NCBI GenBank assembly: GCA_020540725.1
Contig: JAJBSL010000008.1
Span: 1-64,000 of the forward strand
Source: Lachnospiraceae bacterium EP-SM-12S-S03
GTDB lineage: Bacteria; Bacillota; Clostridia; Lachnospirales; Lachnospiraceae
Length of the DNA stretch: 64,000 nt
Direction of reading: 5' to 3'
Numbering within the stretch: position 1 is the stretch's first letter; every line of letters begins with the position of its first letter. This document shows positions 45,031 through 53,663 of the stretch, piece by piece. The notes beneath the pieces are model-generated. The model ran no database searches. It worked only from the letters and a program-made list of their open reading frames with translations, and was not told the origin of the DNA. A program made the translations under genes and the position numbers.

Positions 45031-45144
45031 GAACATGTGTTGCGAACGTTCGTTCGTAATTTGTAACTATATAATAAAACAAGAACAAATGTTTGTCAAT
45101 ACTTTTCGGTCAAAAATCAGAACATACTTTCTAAACATTTGTTT
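45031..45144. promoter_or_regulatory. Array of LexA (Cheo-type) boxes between the LysM gene and lexA
   Basis: Five sites of the Firmicute SOS pattern GAAC-N4-GTTC or close variants: GAACATGTGTTG (45031-45042), GAACGTTCGTTC (45044-45055, exact match), GAACAAATGTTT (45083-45094), GAACATACTTTC (45120-45131, weakest) and AAACATTTGTTT (45133-45144, perfect palindrome). The last overlaps the -35 of lexA, so LexA represses itself; the first two are nearest the LysM gene. Confidence 0.75.
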
Positions 45145-45171
45145 GCATTTTCCATTGTGATATGATAAAAT
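45143..45171 (+). promoter_or_regulatory. lexA promoter
   Basis: TTGCAT (45143-45148), 17-base spacer, TAAAAT (45166-45171). The -35 is covered by the fifth LexA box. Confidence 0.55.
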
Positions 45172-45215
45172 AAAAACACCATAAGCGGGATTATTGAGTT
45201 ATTAGGGAGGTTGCT

Positions 45216-45833
45216 ATGTCATACGGAAAGATAAGCAAGAAACAATCAGAGATTTTAGAATATATTAAGGCACAGATTTTAGAGCGGGGATATCCACCGG
45301 CAGTGCGTGAGATTTGTGAAGCAGTGAGTTTGAAGTCCACTTCTTCTGTCCACTCTCATTTAGAAACATTGGAGAAGAACGGATATATCCGCCGGGATCC
45401 TACGAAGCCACGTGCAATTGAAATTATGGATGAGAATTTTAACCTGACAAGACGCGACATGGTGCAGGTTCCGATTATCGGACGTGTGGCGGCAGGCGAA
45501 CCACTTCTCGCACAGGAGAATATTGAAGAATATTTCCCAATTCCTGCAGAATTTATGCCGAACAATCAGACCTATATGCTGAAAGTAAAAGGCGAAAGTA
45601 TGATTAATGCCGGAATTCTTGATGGAGATTATGTTCTTGTGGAAAAGAAAGAGACTGCAAGTAACGGAGATATGGTTGTAGCACTTGTCGGAGAAGGTGC
45701 CACAGTAAAAACCTTTTATAAAGAAGAAGGCGTTTATCGTCTTCAGCCAGAGAATGATACAATGGATCCGATCATCGTGTCAGAAGTATCAATTCTTGGT
45801 AAAGTAATCGGTGTTTTCCGTTTTATGAAATAG
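45216..45833 (+). CDS. lexA: SOS repressor LexA
   Basis: 205 residues: winged-helix DNA-binding domain (1-70; AVREICEAVSLKSTSSVHSH), cleavage site Ala-Gly in RVAAGEPLLA, catalytic serine in GESMINAGI and lysine in GEGATVKTF. It is self-cleaved with RecA on DNA damage. GGGAGG precedes the ATG. Confidence 0.97.
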   Translation: MSYGKISKKQSEILEYIKAQILERGYPPAVREICEAVSLKSTSSVHSHLETLEKNGYIRRDPTKPRAIEIMDENFNLTRRDMVQVPIIGRVAAGEPLLAQENIEEYFPIPAEFMPNNQTYMLKVKGESMINAGILDGDYVLVEKKETASNGDMVVALVGEGATVKTFYKEEGVYRLQPENDTMDPIIVSEVSILGKVIGVFRFMK

Positions 45834-45885
45834 CATAAAATTACTATTTCCTCTATTTATATGTAAAATCAAAATAATGATATCA

Positions 45886-45918
45886 TAATAAAATCCCCCC
45901 CTGCTATGCAGGGGGGAT
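45886..45918 (-). terminator. Terminator of the obg-rsfS operon
   Basis: A GC-rich palindrome (ATCCCCCC/GGGGGGAT arms, TGC/GCA inside) followed on the minus strand by TTTTATT. The T-run makes it stronger for the minus-strand operon than for lexA. Confidence 0.8.
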
Positions 45919-45940
45919 CCATAAATTATTCCACTTCAAA

Positions 45941-46291
45941 TTACAGATTTTCAGGGAGCACTACTTTTCCATCTCCCCAGATTCTTTCCAGGTCATAGAA
46001 AAGACGGTTCTCTTTATCAAATACATGGACAATGATATCTCCAAAGTCCAGAAGCACCCAGTTTCCAAGACCGTAACCTTCTCTTTGCTTTACATCATAT
46101 CCCACTTTGGAAAGTTCTTCTTCCACGCTGTCCACCAAAGCATTTACCTGATTTGCATTTGTACCGTTTGCAATGATAAAATAATCTGCCAGAACAGAGA
46201 TTTCAGAAATATCAATTACTTTAATATCTTCACCTTTTTTATCTTCTAATGCTTTGTACGCAAGTTTTGCCATTTGTTTTGCCTGATCCAT
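45941..46291 (-). CDS. rsfS: Ribosomal silencing factor RsfS
   Basis: 116 residues with ADYFIIANGTNANQV and WVLLDFGDIIVHVF, the RsfS/Iojap pattern. It binds L14 of the 50S subunit and blocks subunit joining in starvation. AAGGAGG precedes the start; it is last in the nadD-yqeK-rsfS group. Confidence 0.95.
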   Translation of the reverse strand: MDQAKQMAKLAYKALEDKKGEDIKVIDISEISVLADYFIIANGTNANQVNALVDSVEEELSKVGYDVKQREGYGLGNWVLLDFGDIIVHVFDKENRLFYDLERIWGDGKVVLPENL

Positions 46292-46295
46292 ATTT

Positions 46296-46877
46296 CTACT
46301 CCTCCTTTATCGTCAAATTTTTATAATACTGATATGCCTTTTCTGTCATTGTATCAATGATCCCACCCTTTTTATGCAGATAGTTTAATGTATCATAAAG
46401 AATCTGATACATGGCTTTATCCAGATCCTCGAAGGCTAGTTTTCTGACGAAAGTCAGATTCGGCGCCGTTGTTCTTCCCGGCTCAATATAATCCGCGATA
46501 AAAATGATTTTTTCTAAAACTGTCATGTCTGGATGTCCCGTCGTATGACTCGCAATGGCATCGAGAATTTGAGGGTTCTCTACACCATAGATGTCATTTG
46601 CAAGATATGCTCCTAACTTTGAGTGAATCAGCCCCGGATTCTGAATTTCTGTTTCTGTAAGCGGAATACGGTATTCCAGACACAACTTTATTTTTTCGTC
46701 GTCTGAAATGCATTTGGCGCAATCATGAAGAATTCCTGCCATCATGGTGTCATTTAAATCCTCGCAATACTTCATAGCCAGAGAAGCTGCGGTATACATA
46801 ACTCCGAGTGTATGCTGATATCTGTATGCATCCAATTCTTTTTTCAGTTTTTTTCTAATCTCTTCGATCTCTTTCAT
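46296..46877 (-). CDS. yqeK: YqeK HD-domain Ap4A hydrolase
   Basis: 193 residues, HD fold with metal-binding H in YRYQHTLGVMYTA, the HD pair in ILHDCAKCI, and further histidines in SHTTGHPDM. Symmetrical bis(5'-nucleosyl)-tetraphosphatase cleaving Ap4A to two ADP. It overlaps nadD by 4 bases. Confidence 0.92.
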   Translation of the reverse strand: MKEIEEIRKKLKKELDAYRYQHTLGVMYTAASLAMKYCEDLNDTMMAGILHDCAKCISDDEKIKLCLEYRIPLTETEIQNPGLIHSKLGAYLANDIYGVENPQILDAIASHTTGHPDMTVLEKIIFIADYIEPGRTTAPNLTFVRKLAFEDLDKAMYQILYDTLNYLHKKGGIIDTMTEKAYQYYKNLTIKEE

Positions 46878-47482
46878 GATAGATTCACATTCCTGTATAA
46901 ATGATGATTTTGAATATAATCTGCTACTTCTTTCGGTACCAAATCCGTAATCTTCAGCCCACTTGCTACCATCTTACGAATATCACTGGATGAGACATCC
47001 ATATGCGGTGACCTCATGAGTCGGATATCCGCACCGTATTTTTCTGTAAGGTAAGCAATCTGTCTTTGCATATCTTCTGTATTTTTATCATCTCTGCAAG
47101 CGGCAAGAATGGTGCATGCTTTCATGACCCTTGCCGGCTCTTTCCAGGATTCGATACTGAAAAGAGAATCTGCCCCTACAATAAAATAAAATTCATGCTC
47201 CGGATATTGTGTATGAAGCATCTCCAACGTTGCATAAGAATAAGATTTCGAAAGTTTTTCCACTTCGTAGGTGTTTAAAGAAAACCTCTGATCTTTCTTG
47301 ATTGCAAGACGCACCATCTCCACCCGATCTTTGACGTCTGTTTCTTCTGTCTTATGTGGCGGATTTCCATTTGGCAAAAACCATATCTCATGTAGATTGA
47401 AGCTTTCATATGCATAGACACCAAGCATCAGATGTCCGTTGTGTATAGGGTCAAATGTCCCTCCCATGATACCGATTTTCAT
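46874..47482 (-). CDS. nadD: Nicotinate-nucleotide adenylyltransferase
   Basis: 202 residues with nucleotidyl-transferase motifs GGTFDPIHNGHL and SSSDIRKMV. It adenylates nicotinate mononucleotide in NAD synthesis. AAAGGATGGG lies before the start. Confidence 0.95.
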   Translation of the reverse strand: MKIGIMGGTFDPIHNGHLMLGVYAYESFNLHEIWFLPNGNPPHKTEETDVKDRVEMVRLAIKKDQRFSLNTYEVEKLSKSYSYATLEMLHTQYPEHEFYFIVGADSLFSIESWKEPARVMKACTILAACRDDKNTEDMQRQIAYLTEKYGADIRLMRSPHMDVSSSDIRKMVASGLKITDLVPKEVADYIQNHHLYRNVNLS

Positions 47483-47502
47483 AGCATACCCATCCTTTAA
47501 GT

Positions 47503-47793
47503 TTATGGAAGTTGGATTTTCTTCTTCTTATCTTTGCCTTCTTTATAAAGCACGATTTTCTTACCGATTACTTGAACAACCTGAGAACGTGTACGTTCTG
47601 CAACAAGCTGTGCAATCTCCTTCGGATCATCGGCACAGTTTTTCAGAACGCTTATCTTAATCAATTCTCTTGCTTCCAATGCTTCTGCAATTGCTGCAGT
47701 AAGTTCCGGCGTCATGCTGTTTTTCCCAACCTGAAAGATTGGTTCCATTACCATCGCAAGACTTTTTAAATAAGCCCTTTGTTTTGTCGTCAT
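47503..47793 (-). CDS. yhbY: YhbY family RNA-binding protein (CRM domain)
   Basis: 96 residues: TKQRAYLKSLAM, the GxxG-like loop in VGKNSMTPELTAAI and ELIKISVLKNC. CRM proteins associate with pre-50S particles. The start at 47793 follows GAGGAG; the frame is open to 47853. It lies between obgE and nadD in a ribosome-assembly operon. Confidence 0.9.
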   Translation of the reverse strand: MTTKQRAYLKSLAMVMEPIFQVGKNSMTPELTAAIAEALEARELIKISVLKNCADDPKEIAQLVAERTRSQVVQVIGKKIVLYKEGKDKKKKIQLP

Positions 47794-47824
47794 TTTCAAA
47801 ACTCCTCTTCTCTTTGTAACAACT

Positions 47825-49108
47825 CTATTTGTAATAGTCAAATTGAAGACCATACATTTTTACTGTATCTCCCTCTTCAATTCCTGCATTTTCCAGTTCC
47901 TCAAGAATTCCCGTATCTTTCAAGAATTTTTGGAAGAACTGGAACCCTTTTTCCGAATCCAGATTCGTATACCCAAGCATTTTTTCAATCTTAGGACCTT
48001 CTACGACATACATACCGTCTTCCATTGTAATCTCATATGGAAGATCAATGTTAATAAGCTCTTCCTCAGGGAAATATTCCTGTTCAAATACAATCGGCTT
48101 GTCATCCAGTGTTTTTAATTGTTCATTGACATAATAGAACAGCTCTTTGATTCCCTTTCCAGATACACCTGAGATTGCAAAAACCTTGATTCCCTGTGGT
48201 TCAAATTCTTTGCGGATTCTCTCTACCGGATCTTCGTCCCCATCATAGATTGCATCAATCTTATTGGCAGCAATAACCTGCGGGCGTTTTGCAATTTCTG
48301 CATTATACGCTTCCAGTTCTGCGTTGATCTTATAAATATCATCAATCGGATCACGTCCTTCTGTCGAAGCTGCATCTACAACATGGATCATCATCTTTGT
48401 ACGTTCGATATGGCGAAGGAATTCATGTCCCAGTCCCACACCTTCGGAAGCGCCTTCAATGAGTCCCGGAATATCGGCAATGACAAATCCTTCAGCTCCT
48501 TCCAAATCCACGACACCTAAATTAGGATTCAATGTAGTAAAATGGTAATTTGCAATTTTCGGATTGGCATTTGTTACTCTGGATAATAGTGTAGACTTTC
48601 CTACATTCGGGAATCCTACAAGTCCTACGTCAGCAATCACTTTCAGTTCTAAACAGACCCAAAGTTCCTGTCCCGGTTGTCCAGGCTGTGCATACTTCGG
48701 TACCTGCATGGTAGCTGTTGCGAAGTGCTGGTTTCCGAGTCCGCCTTTTCCGCCTTTTAATACAACCTGTCTCATATTGTCTCCGGACATATCGGCAATG
48801 ACCTTTCCGGATTCCGCTTCTTTTATGATTGTTCCTTCCGGAACTTTTAATACAATATCTTCTGCATTTTTTCCGTGGCAGCGGCTTTTTCCACCTTGTT
48901 CACCGTCTTTTGCAACGAATTTTTTTCTGTGACGATAGTCAACTAAAGTGTTCAGACCTTTGTCCACTTCAAAGATCACATCGCCGCCACGTCCGCCGTC
49001 TCCACCGTCGGGACCTCCATTGGCAACATAGAGAGCTCTATAGAAGCTTACGTGTCCATCGCCACCTTTTCCGGAGCGGATTAATATTTTTGCTCTATCT
49101 GCAAACAT
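47825..49108 (-). CDS. obgE: GTPase ObgE/CgtA
   Basis: 427 residues: the glycine-rich Obg domain (1-158; GGPDGGDGGRGGDVIF), the G domain with GFPNVGKSTLL and the switch DIPGLIEGASEGVGLGHEFL, and the C-terminal OCT domain (about 345-427), present only in Gram-positive-type Obg. Role in 50S assembly and stress. AAAGGAAC precedes the ATG at 49108. Confidence 0.96.
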   Translation of the reverse strand: MFADRAKILIRSGKGGDGHVSFYRALYVANGGPDGGDGGRGGDVIFEVDKGLNTLVDYRHRKKFVAKDGEQGGKSRCHGKNAEDIVLKVPEGTIIKEAESGKVIADMSGDNMRQVVLKGGKGGLGNQHFATATMQVPKYAQPGQPGQELWVCLELKVIADVGLVGFPNVGKSTLLSRVTNANPKIANYHFTTLNPNLGVVDLEGAEGFVIADIPGLIEGASEGVGLGHEFLRHIERTKMMIHVVDAASTEGRDPIDDIYKINAELEAYNAEIAKRPQVIAANKIDAIYDGDEDPVERIRKEFEPQGIKVFAISGVSGKGIKELFYYVNEQLKTLDDKPIVFEQEYFPEEELINIDLPYEITMEDGMYVVEGPKIEKMLGYTNLDSEKGFQFFQKFLKDTGILEELENAGIEEGDTVKMYGLQFDYYK

Positions 49109-49179
49109 AATTTTCGTTCCTTTCTTATATATCAAACAAGGCTCCAAACCTAAAGATTTGAAGCCCAAAAGTTACATTA

Positions 49180-49464
49180 TTATTCAGCTACTGGATAGAT
49201 AGAAACCTGTTTCTTATCTCTTCCTTTTCTCTCGAATCTTACAACACCGTCAACTAAAGCGAATAATGTATCGTCACCACCGCGTCCTACATTAACGCCT
49301 GGGTGAATCTTAGTTCCACGCTGTCTGTAAAGGATATTTCCAGCTTTTACAAACTGTCCGTCAGCTCTTTTCGCACCTAATCTCTTAGACTCAGAGTCAC
49401 GACCGTTCTTTGTAGAACCAACTCCTTTTTTATGAGCGAAAAATTGAAGGTTTAATTTCATCAT
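49180..49464 (-). CDS. rpmA: 50S ribosomal protein L27 with Prp-cleaved N-terminus
   Basis: 94 residues. The N-terminal extension MMKLNLQFF precedes [21 protein letters not shown] followed by A is the site cut by the protease Prp in Staphylococcus aureus and other Firmicutes, needed for a working peptidyl-transferase centre. The Prp gene is immediately upstream. GAGGTG lies before the start at 49464. Confidence 0.95.
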   Translation of the reverse strand: MMKLNLQFFAHKKGVGSTKNGRDSESKRLGAKRADGQFVKAGNILYRQRGTKIHPGVNVGRGGDDTLFALVDGVVRFERKGRDKKQVSIYPVAE

Positions 49465-49468
49465 GGTC

Positions 49469-49801
49469 TTACACCTCCTCAAATGTTAAATCGATATATT
49501 CCTCGTAATTTTCGTCATCGACCATCGTCTGTAATCCCAGAATCATAGTCTCCAACAATAGTATCGTCTCCTTTGCAGGTTCACCCTTCACACGGTAGCG
49601 AATCATTCCCTGCTCTTCATCCGTCTCAATATCCGCTTCGTTCTTCGTAAAAGTTTCTATGGCATTGATTGTGTTAATTGTCAGTATAGATACCGCCGCA
49701 CATACAATGTCCTGCCCTTCCTCAGCGAATCCGGCATGACCGAATGAATCAAATCCGACACATTCATTTTTTTCATTTTTATAAATGATGATGTCTACCA
49801 T
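49469..49801 (-). CDS. prp: Ribosomal-processing cysteine protease Prp (YsxB)
   Basis: 110 residues with catalytic H22 and C34 in [18 protein letters not shown]. It cleaves the N-terminal extension of L27. It sits between rplU and rpmA, four bases before the latter, as in other Firmicutes. Confidence 0.94.
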   Translation of the reverse strand: MVDIIIYKNEKNECVGFDSFGHAGFAEEGQDIVCAAVSILTINTINAIETFTKNEADIETDEEQGMIRYRVKGEPAKETILLLETMILGLQTMVDDENYEEYIDLTFEEV

Positions 49802-49813
49802 TGTGACACCTGA

Positions 49814-50122
49814 TTAAGCATTGATCTTCTCAATCTTAACTGCTGTGTACTGCTGTCTGTGTCCGTTTTTCTTATGGTATCCAGTTTTTCTCTTATACTT
49901 GTAAACGATAACTTTTTTAGCTTTTCCATTCTCGATTACAGAAGCTTCAACTGTTGCTCCGGCTACTGTCGGGTTTCCAACTTTTAATTCATCATCGCTT
50001 ACTGCAAGAACCTGGTCAAATGTATAAGTCTGTCCAGCTTCTACACCAAGTTTTTCTACTCTAATGATATCGCCTTCAGCTACTTTGTACTGTTTACCAC
50101 CTGTTGCTATAATTGCGTACAT
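49814..50122 (-). CDS. rplU: 50S ribosomal protein L21
   Basis: 102 residues, [18 protein letters not shown] through [18 protein letters not shown], complete L21. GGAGGTG precedes the ATG at 50122; the longer open frame to 50152 runs into the leader. Confidence 0.97.
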   Translation of the reverse strand: MYAIIATGGKQYKVAEGDIIRVEKLGVEAGQTYTFDQVLAVSDDELKVGNPTVAGATVEASVIENGKAKKVIVYKYKRKTGYHKKNGHRQQYTAVKIEKINA

Positions 50123-50200
50123 ATGGCACCTCCTATTATCATTACTCGCCAATTACGGTGATCGTAAACACGACTCTTATAACCTCATTGTGCGGCATAC
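50123..50200 (-). ncRNA. L21 leader (autoregulatory 5' UTR of rplU)
   Basis: About 78 bases between the promoter and rplU. On the minus strand it contains conserved-looking segments ATGCCGCACA, GAGGTTATAA, TTTACGATCACCGTAATTGG and CGAGTAATGATAATAGGAGG, matching my recollection of the Firmicute L21 leader family (Rfam). Such leaders let excess L21 repress its operon. Confidence 0.65.
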
Positions 50201-50206
50201 CATTGT

Positions 50207-50235
50207 ATATTAGCATTCCTGTCGTTACTTGTCAA
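50207..50235 (-). promoter_or_regulatory. Promoter of the rplU-prp-rpmA-obgE operon
   Basis: Minus strand: TTGACA (50235-50230), 17-base spacer, TAATAT (50212-50207); start point near 50200. Confidence 0.75.
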
Positions 50236-50244
50236 TAGTTTTTT

Positions 50245-50664
50245 CTATTTTTCTTCCACATCATTTAATTTAGCATAACAATAACCAATAATGTCTTTTC
50301 GAGTAATAATCCCAATAAAATTATCCTGATCATCAATTACCGGCACGAAGTTCTGATCCATTGCCCGCAGCATTAAATCTTCCATATTCGCATCCGCACG
50401 GACTGCTGTGTAATCCAGTTTTCTGTCAATTTCTGTGATTGAAATGTATTCTGCTTCTTTTAGACTCAGGTTGTATTTATTTTTAATCCCCCAAAGAAGA
50501 TCTCCTTCCGTAATAGTTCCTACGTATTTTCCTTCATTATTCAAAATCGGAATGGAAGAATATTTGTGGTACTCCATTTTCTGAATCGCCTGTCTCAATG
50601 TATCTTCAACCTTTATGTATGCAATCTCACTTTTTGGTTTTAAAAAAAATAAAATATTACTCAT
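50245..50664 (-). CDS. Two-CBS-domain protein
   Basis: 139 residues; two CBS domains (about 8-60 and 75-132; YSSIPILNNEGKYVGTITEG and FVPVIDDQDNFIGIITRKDI) with no other domain. CBS pairs bind adenine nucleotides and sense energy or c-di-AMP; the target is unknown. The start at 50664 was chosen because GGGAG lies 14 bases upstream; the frame is open from a TTG at 50694. Confidence 0.82.
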   Translation of the reverse strand: MSNILFFLKPKSEIAYIKVEDTLRQAIQKMEYHKYSSIPILNNEGKYVGTITEGDLLWGIKNKYNLSLKEAEYISITEIDRKLDYTAVRADANMEDLMLRAMDQNFVPVIDDQDNFIGIITRKDIIGYCYAKLNDVEEK

Positions 50665-50686
50665 ATCGTATCTTATATCTCCCTTT

Positions 50687-51271
50687 TTAACCAAGAATCT
50701 TATTCAATAACTCCTCTGTAAATACTTCCCCTTGTATTCCAAGTTCTCTGGCCGCTTTTATATTTTCCTCCCGGTCATCCAGAAATAATGCCTGTTCAGG
50801 AATAATCCCATACCGCTCTAGCAATATCTGATAGATTTTTTTATCCGGTTTGATACATTTCTCTATATAAGAAAACACACCGCCGTCAAATGTTTCTATA
50901 AAAGATAATTCTTCTTTTGTTTTGTAATATAAGTCTTCTGAATAATTCGACAAATAATAAATCCGATATCCTTTCTCGCGGAAAAATTGAATCAATTGGT
51001 CTGTGTATTCATATTTTGTAATGCATCCACCCAATTTTTCATAAACCATGCGGATTTCATTTTCATATCCAGGCGCCTCTTTCATATGTAAGCGGAGTTT
51101 CTCTTCCGGTGGAAGACCCGCATCTCCCTGCTGCCATACATCGCTTAAAAATATAGCATTTGCCATAGCCTGATATGTAGTTTCATCAAATTGGAAAGAG
51201 GACAAAAATGTTTCCCAATCGTATCGGACAAGAACATTTCCTAAATCAAAAATAACGATATTTCTTTTCAT
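50687..51271 (-). CDS. HAD superfamily hydrolase, YihX/epoxide-hydrolase-N-like
   Basis: 194 residues. The nucleophile aspartate is in VIFDLGNVLVRYD, with glycine at the usual second aspartate, as in YihX-type phosphatases; LFLDDREENIKAARELG is the metal-binding motif. It probably dephosphorylates a sugar phosphate or nucleotide (unknown). Confidence 0.82.
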   Translation of the reverse strand: MKRNIVIFDLGNVLVRYDWETFLSSFQFDETTYQAMANAIFLSDVWQQGDAGLPPEEKLRLHMKEAPGYENEIRMVYEKLGGCITKYEYTDQLIQFFREKGYRIYYLSNYSEDLYYKTKEELSFIETFDGGVFSYIEKCIKPDKKIYQILLERYGIIPEQALFLDDREENIKAARELGIQGEVFTEELLNKILG

Positions 51272-51291
51272 TCAAACCTTCCTTCTCTCAT

Positions 51292-51777
51292 TCAAAATGT
51301 CACATCCGCAAATTCTGCGTTGGCAGCTTTTTTAAGATCTTCCGGAGCAAGTTTTAACTGCATCCCGATTTTCCCACCGCTTACGATCATTTTATCCAGC
51401 AAAAGAGCTGATTCATCGATCACAGTTGGAAACTGTTTTTTCATGCCGATGGAAGTACATCCTCCCCGCACATAACCCGTCACTTTTGTCAAATCTTTCA
51501 GATGCAACATCTCCAACGATTTTTCTCCCACTACTTTGGCAGCTTTCTTAAAATCAATTTCTTCTGCAATGGGAATGACAAACACGTAGTTCGCCTTACT
51601 TTTCCCAACAGTTACCAAAGTCTTGTACATTGTTTCCGGAGGTAGTCCGAGAATTCTGGCAGTCTGCATACCATCTGTAAATTCATCGCATTCATACGTC
51701 ATCGTTTCAAATGGTATTTTATGACTCTCCAAAATGCGCATTGCATTGGTCTTTACTTCTTTTTCCTTTTTTGCCAT
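51292..51777 (-). CDS. ybaK: Cys-tRNA(Pro) deacylase YbaK
   Basis: 161 residues of the YbaK/ProX editing fold: KTNAMRILESHKIPFE, the active-site lysine region TLVTVGKSKANYVFVIP and GGCTSIGMKK. It hydrolyses cysteine misloaded on proline tRNA. AAGGTGA precedes the ATG at 51777. Confidence 0.93.
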   Translation of the reverse strand: MAKKEKEVKTNAMRILESHKIPFETMTYECDEFTDGMQTARILGLPPETMYKTLVTVGKSKANYVFVIPIAEEIDFKKAAKVVGEKSLEMLHLKDLTKVTGYVRGGCTSIGMKKQFPTVIDESALLLDKMIVSGGKIGMQLKLAPEDLKKAANAEFADVTF

Positions 51778-51799
51778 TTGTATCACCTTGTCTTTGTTT

Positions 51800-52966
51800 T
51801 TATCTTTCCTCGGAATATTTCAATGCTTCATCCAGAGGTTTTCTTACTTTTTTTCGCGTCACTTCTACAAGCTGCAGTTTCGTCATATCCACAAGCGTTG
51901 TCTGTACCGGATCTTGATGTAGATAATTTCGGAACGCTTCTAAAAGTTCTTCCATCTTATCTTTACTTTCCAGATTGACAAAATCGATCAGGATGATTCC
52001 TGACAAATTGCGAAGCCGGATCTGTTTTGCCGCCTCTTTCGCCGCCTCGACATTTATTTTGAAATATACCTTATCATCCTTCTTCTTCCCGATACATTTG
52101 CCTGTATTCACATCGATAACCGTAAGCGCTTCCGTTGGCTGGATCACAAGATATGCCCCCGACTTCATCCAAACTTTTTCTTTCAATGCATTCTGGATTC
52201 TAGCCTCAATACTATAAAGCTTGGAAAGCGGAAGAAGCTTATCTTTATAAAACCGAAGCTTTCCCATATCTTCTGGCTGTTCTTCTGAAAGATAACCTTT
52301 AATTTCTTCATAAAGACGGGCGTCTTCCACAACAATCTCTGTAAGTCCCTCCTGATAGATATTTTTCAAATCTACGATATAAGGTGGTGGAGCTTCTTTC
52401 AAACAACTAAAGCACACTCTCGTTTCTGATATTTTTTTGAGTTTTTCATACTCCTTGGCAAGTCTCCCGGCCTCTTTCTGCAATTCCTCTGAAGGGCAGT
52501 CTTTTGCATTAGTCCTTATAATAAATCCATACTCTTCGCAAATATATGGTTCCAGAAGTTTTTTTAATGTTTCTCTTTTTTCTGATGGAATCTTATTTGA
52601 TAAGCCGATACGTCCGTCTCCTTTTGTAAGAACACAATATTTCCCTGCGAGGCTAATCCGCCGCGTAACAGAAGGCTGCTTTGTTTTCATAGCTTCTTTA
52701 CTGATCTGTACCATGAAAGCATCTCCCACACGAACGGGAAGACTTCCCTTCTCGTCCATATCATAGTAGCATTCCATGCCCTTTCCGATTTCAATAAAAG
52801 CAGCACGAATATTGGACACGATTTTCTTTACTCTGCCAATGTAAATGCTTCCAAGTCGGTATGCGTTCGCATTCTCACTTACATGAAATTCTGCAATTTC
52901 ATCATTTTCGATGAACGAAGTGATTATCTTATTCTCATATGTTGTAATTACTAATTTACGCTTCAA
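51800..52966 (-). CDS. Ribonuclease G/E family protein
   Basis: 388 residues: N-terminal S1 domain (about 30-95; YRLGSIYIGRVKKIV), then the catalytic domain with metal-binding aspartates in TVIDVNTGKCIG and IILIDFVNLES. The C-terminal zinc-link CPxCxG of E. coli RNase E/G is missing and the protein is short, as in other Clostridia. It processes rRNA and mRNA. It overlaps the DUF2344 gene by 11 bases. Confidence 0.9.
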   Translation of the reverse strand: MKRKLVITTYENKIITSFIENDEIAEFHVSENANAYRLGSIYIGRVKKIVSNIRAAFIEIGKGMECYYDMDEKGSLPVRVGDAFMVQISKEAMKTKQPSVTRRISLAGKYCVLTKGDGRIGLSNKIPSEKRETLKKLLEPYICEEYGFIIRTNAKDCPSEELQKEAGRLAKEYEKLKKISETRVCFSCLKEAPPPYIVDLKNIYQEGLTEIVVEDARLYEEIKGYLSEEQPEDMGKLRFYKDKLLPLSKLYSIEARIQNALKEKVWMKSGAYLVIQPTEALTVIDVNTGKCIGKKKDDKVYFKINVEAAKEAAKQIRLRNLSGIILIDFVNLESKDKMEELLEAFRNYLHQDPVQTTLVDMTKLQLVEVTRKKVRKPLDEALKYSEER

Positions 52967-53663
52967 TTTTCTTTCCTAAACTTTCCAGTGAAACAAATTT
53001 CTTTTCATCCTCTGTTCCTGCATTTGCATACACCTCCAAACGATGGTGGGCAAATGAAACGTTTTCTTTCTCTATACCAAGATAAACAGCAAGAGCTTCC
53101 ATTACAAGCTCCGGCTTTAAGTTCTCTACACTTCCCGTTGCAATCAACATATAAACGCTGTTTTCTCTTATTTCAAATTTATAGATCATAGGTTTGATAT
53201 CGACTTCTTTTTCACTCTTTTTCGTCGCTTTCCAAACCTTAATTTCGTCTTGAGCAATAAATGTTTCTGCCTGTTTTTCCCACCCCAAAGGGAAAGCTCC
53301 TGTTTTCACATTGGAAATGTAATCTGCAGCAGCTACAATGGACATTCCGGTTTCTTTCTTATTATCCGGTATTTCCACGAAACTTACAATATCAATTCCC
53401 TCTACCATTGTTTCATTCAACTGTCTGACTGCCTGATCTGACGGAATACTCTTTGTCAGTTCGATATCAAAATATTCACCATCACTTGTCACGCCTACAC
53501 CGAGCGGATTTGCAAAAGACATGATCATATGCGGACTATACCCACCTGTAAATGCGATTGGAATATCCGCACGTCGCATTGCCTTCTGGAAGTAACGCAT
53601 AATATCCAGATGACCGATAAACTTCATGGCACCGTACTTTCTAAATTTAATTCTTGCCTTCAA
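52956..53663 (-). CDS. TIGR03936 / DUF2344 radical SAM-associated protein
   Basis: 235 residues starting KARIKFRKYGAMKFIGHLDI, the family's N-terminal signature. The probable start is the TTG at 53663, eight or so bases after GGAGGAGG, inside the end of the radical SAM gene; the ATG at 53693 adds ten untypical residues. It always accompanies TIGR03960, and in some species the two are fused. Function unknown, possibly RNA modification because RNase G and L21 follow. Confidence 0.85.
   Translation of the reverse strand: MKARIKFRKYGAMKFIGHLDIMRYFQKAMRRADIPIAFTGGYSPHMIMSFANPLGVGVTSDGEYFDIELTKSIPSDQAVRQLNETMVEGIDIVSFVEIPDNKKETGMSIVAAADYISNVKTGAFPLGWEKQAETFIAQDEIKVWKATKKSEKEVDIKPMIYKFEIRENSVYMLIATGSVENLKPELVMEALAVYLGIEKENVSFAHHRLEVYANAGTEDEKKFVSLESLGKKIEA

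Noticed and set aside
45886..45918. GC-rich C7/G6 palindrome resembling the oriT C-run/G-run repeat at 1012-1039
   Set aside because: It has a T-run directly after it on the minus strand, lies between convergent genes and has no relaxase nearby, so it is an ordinary terminator.
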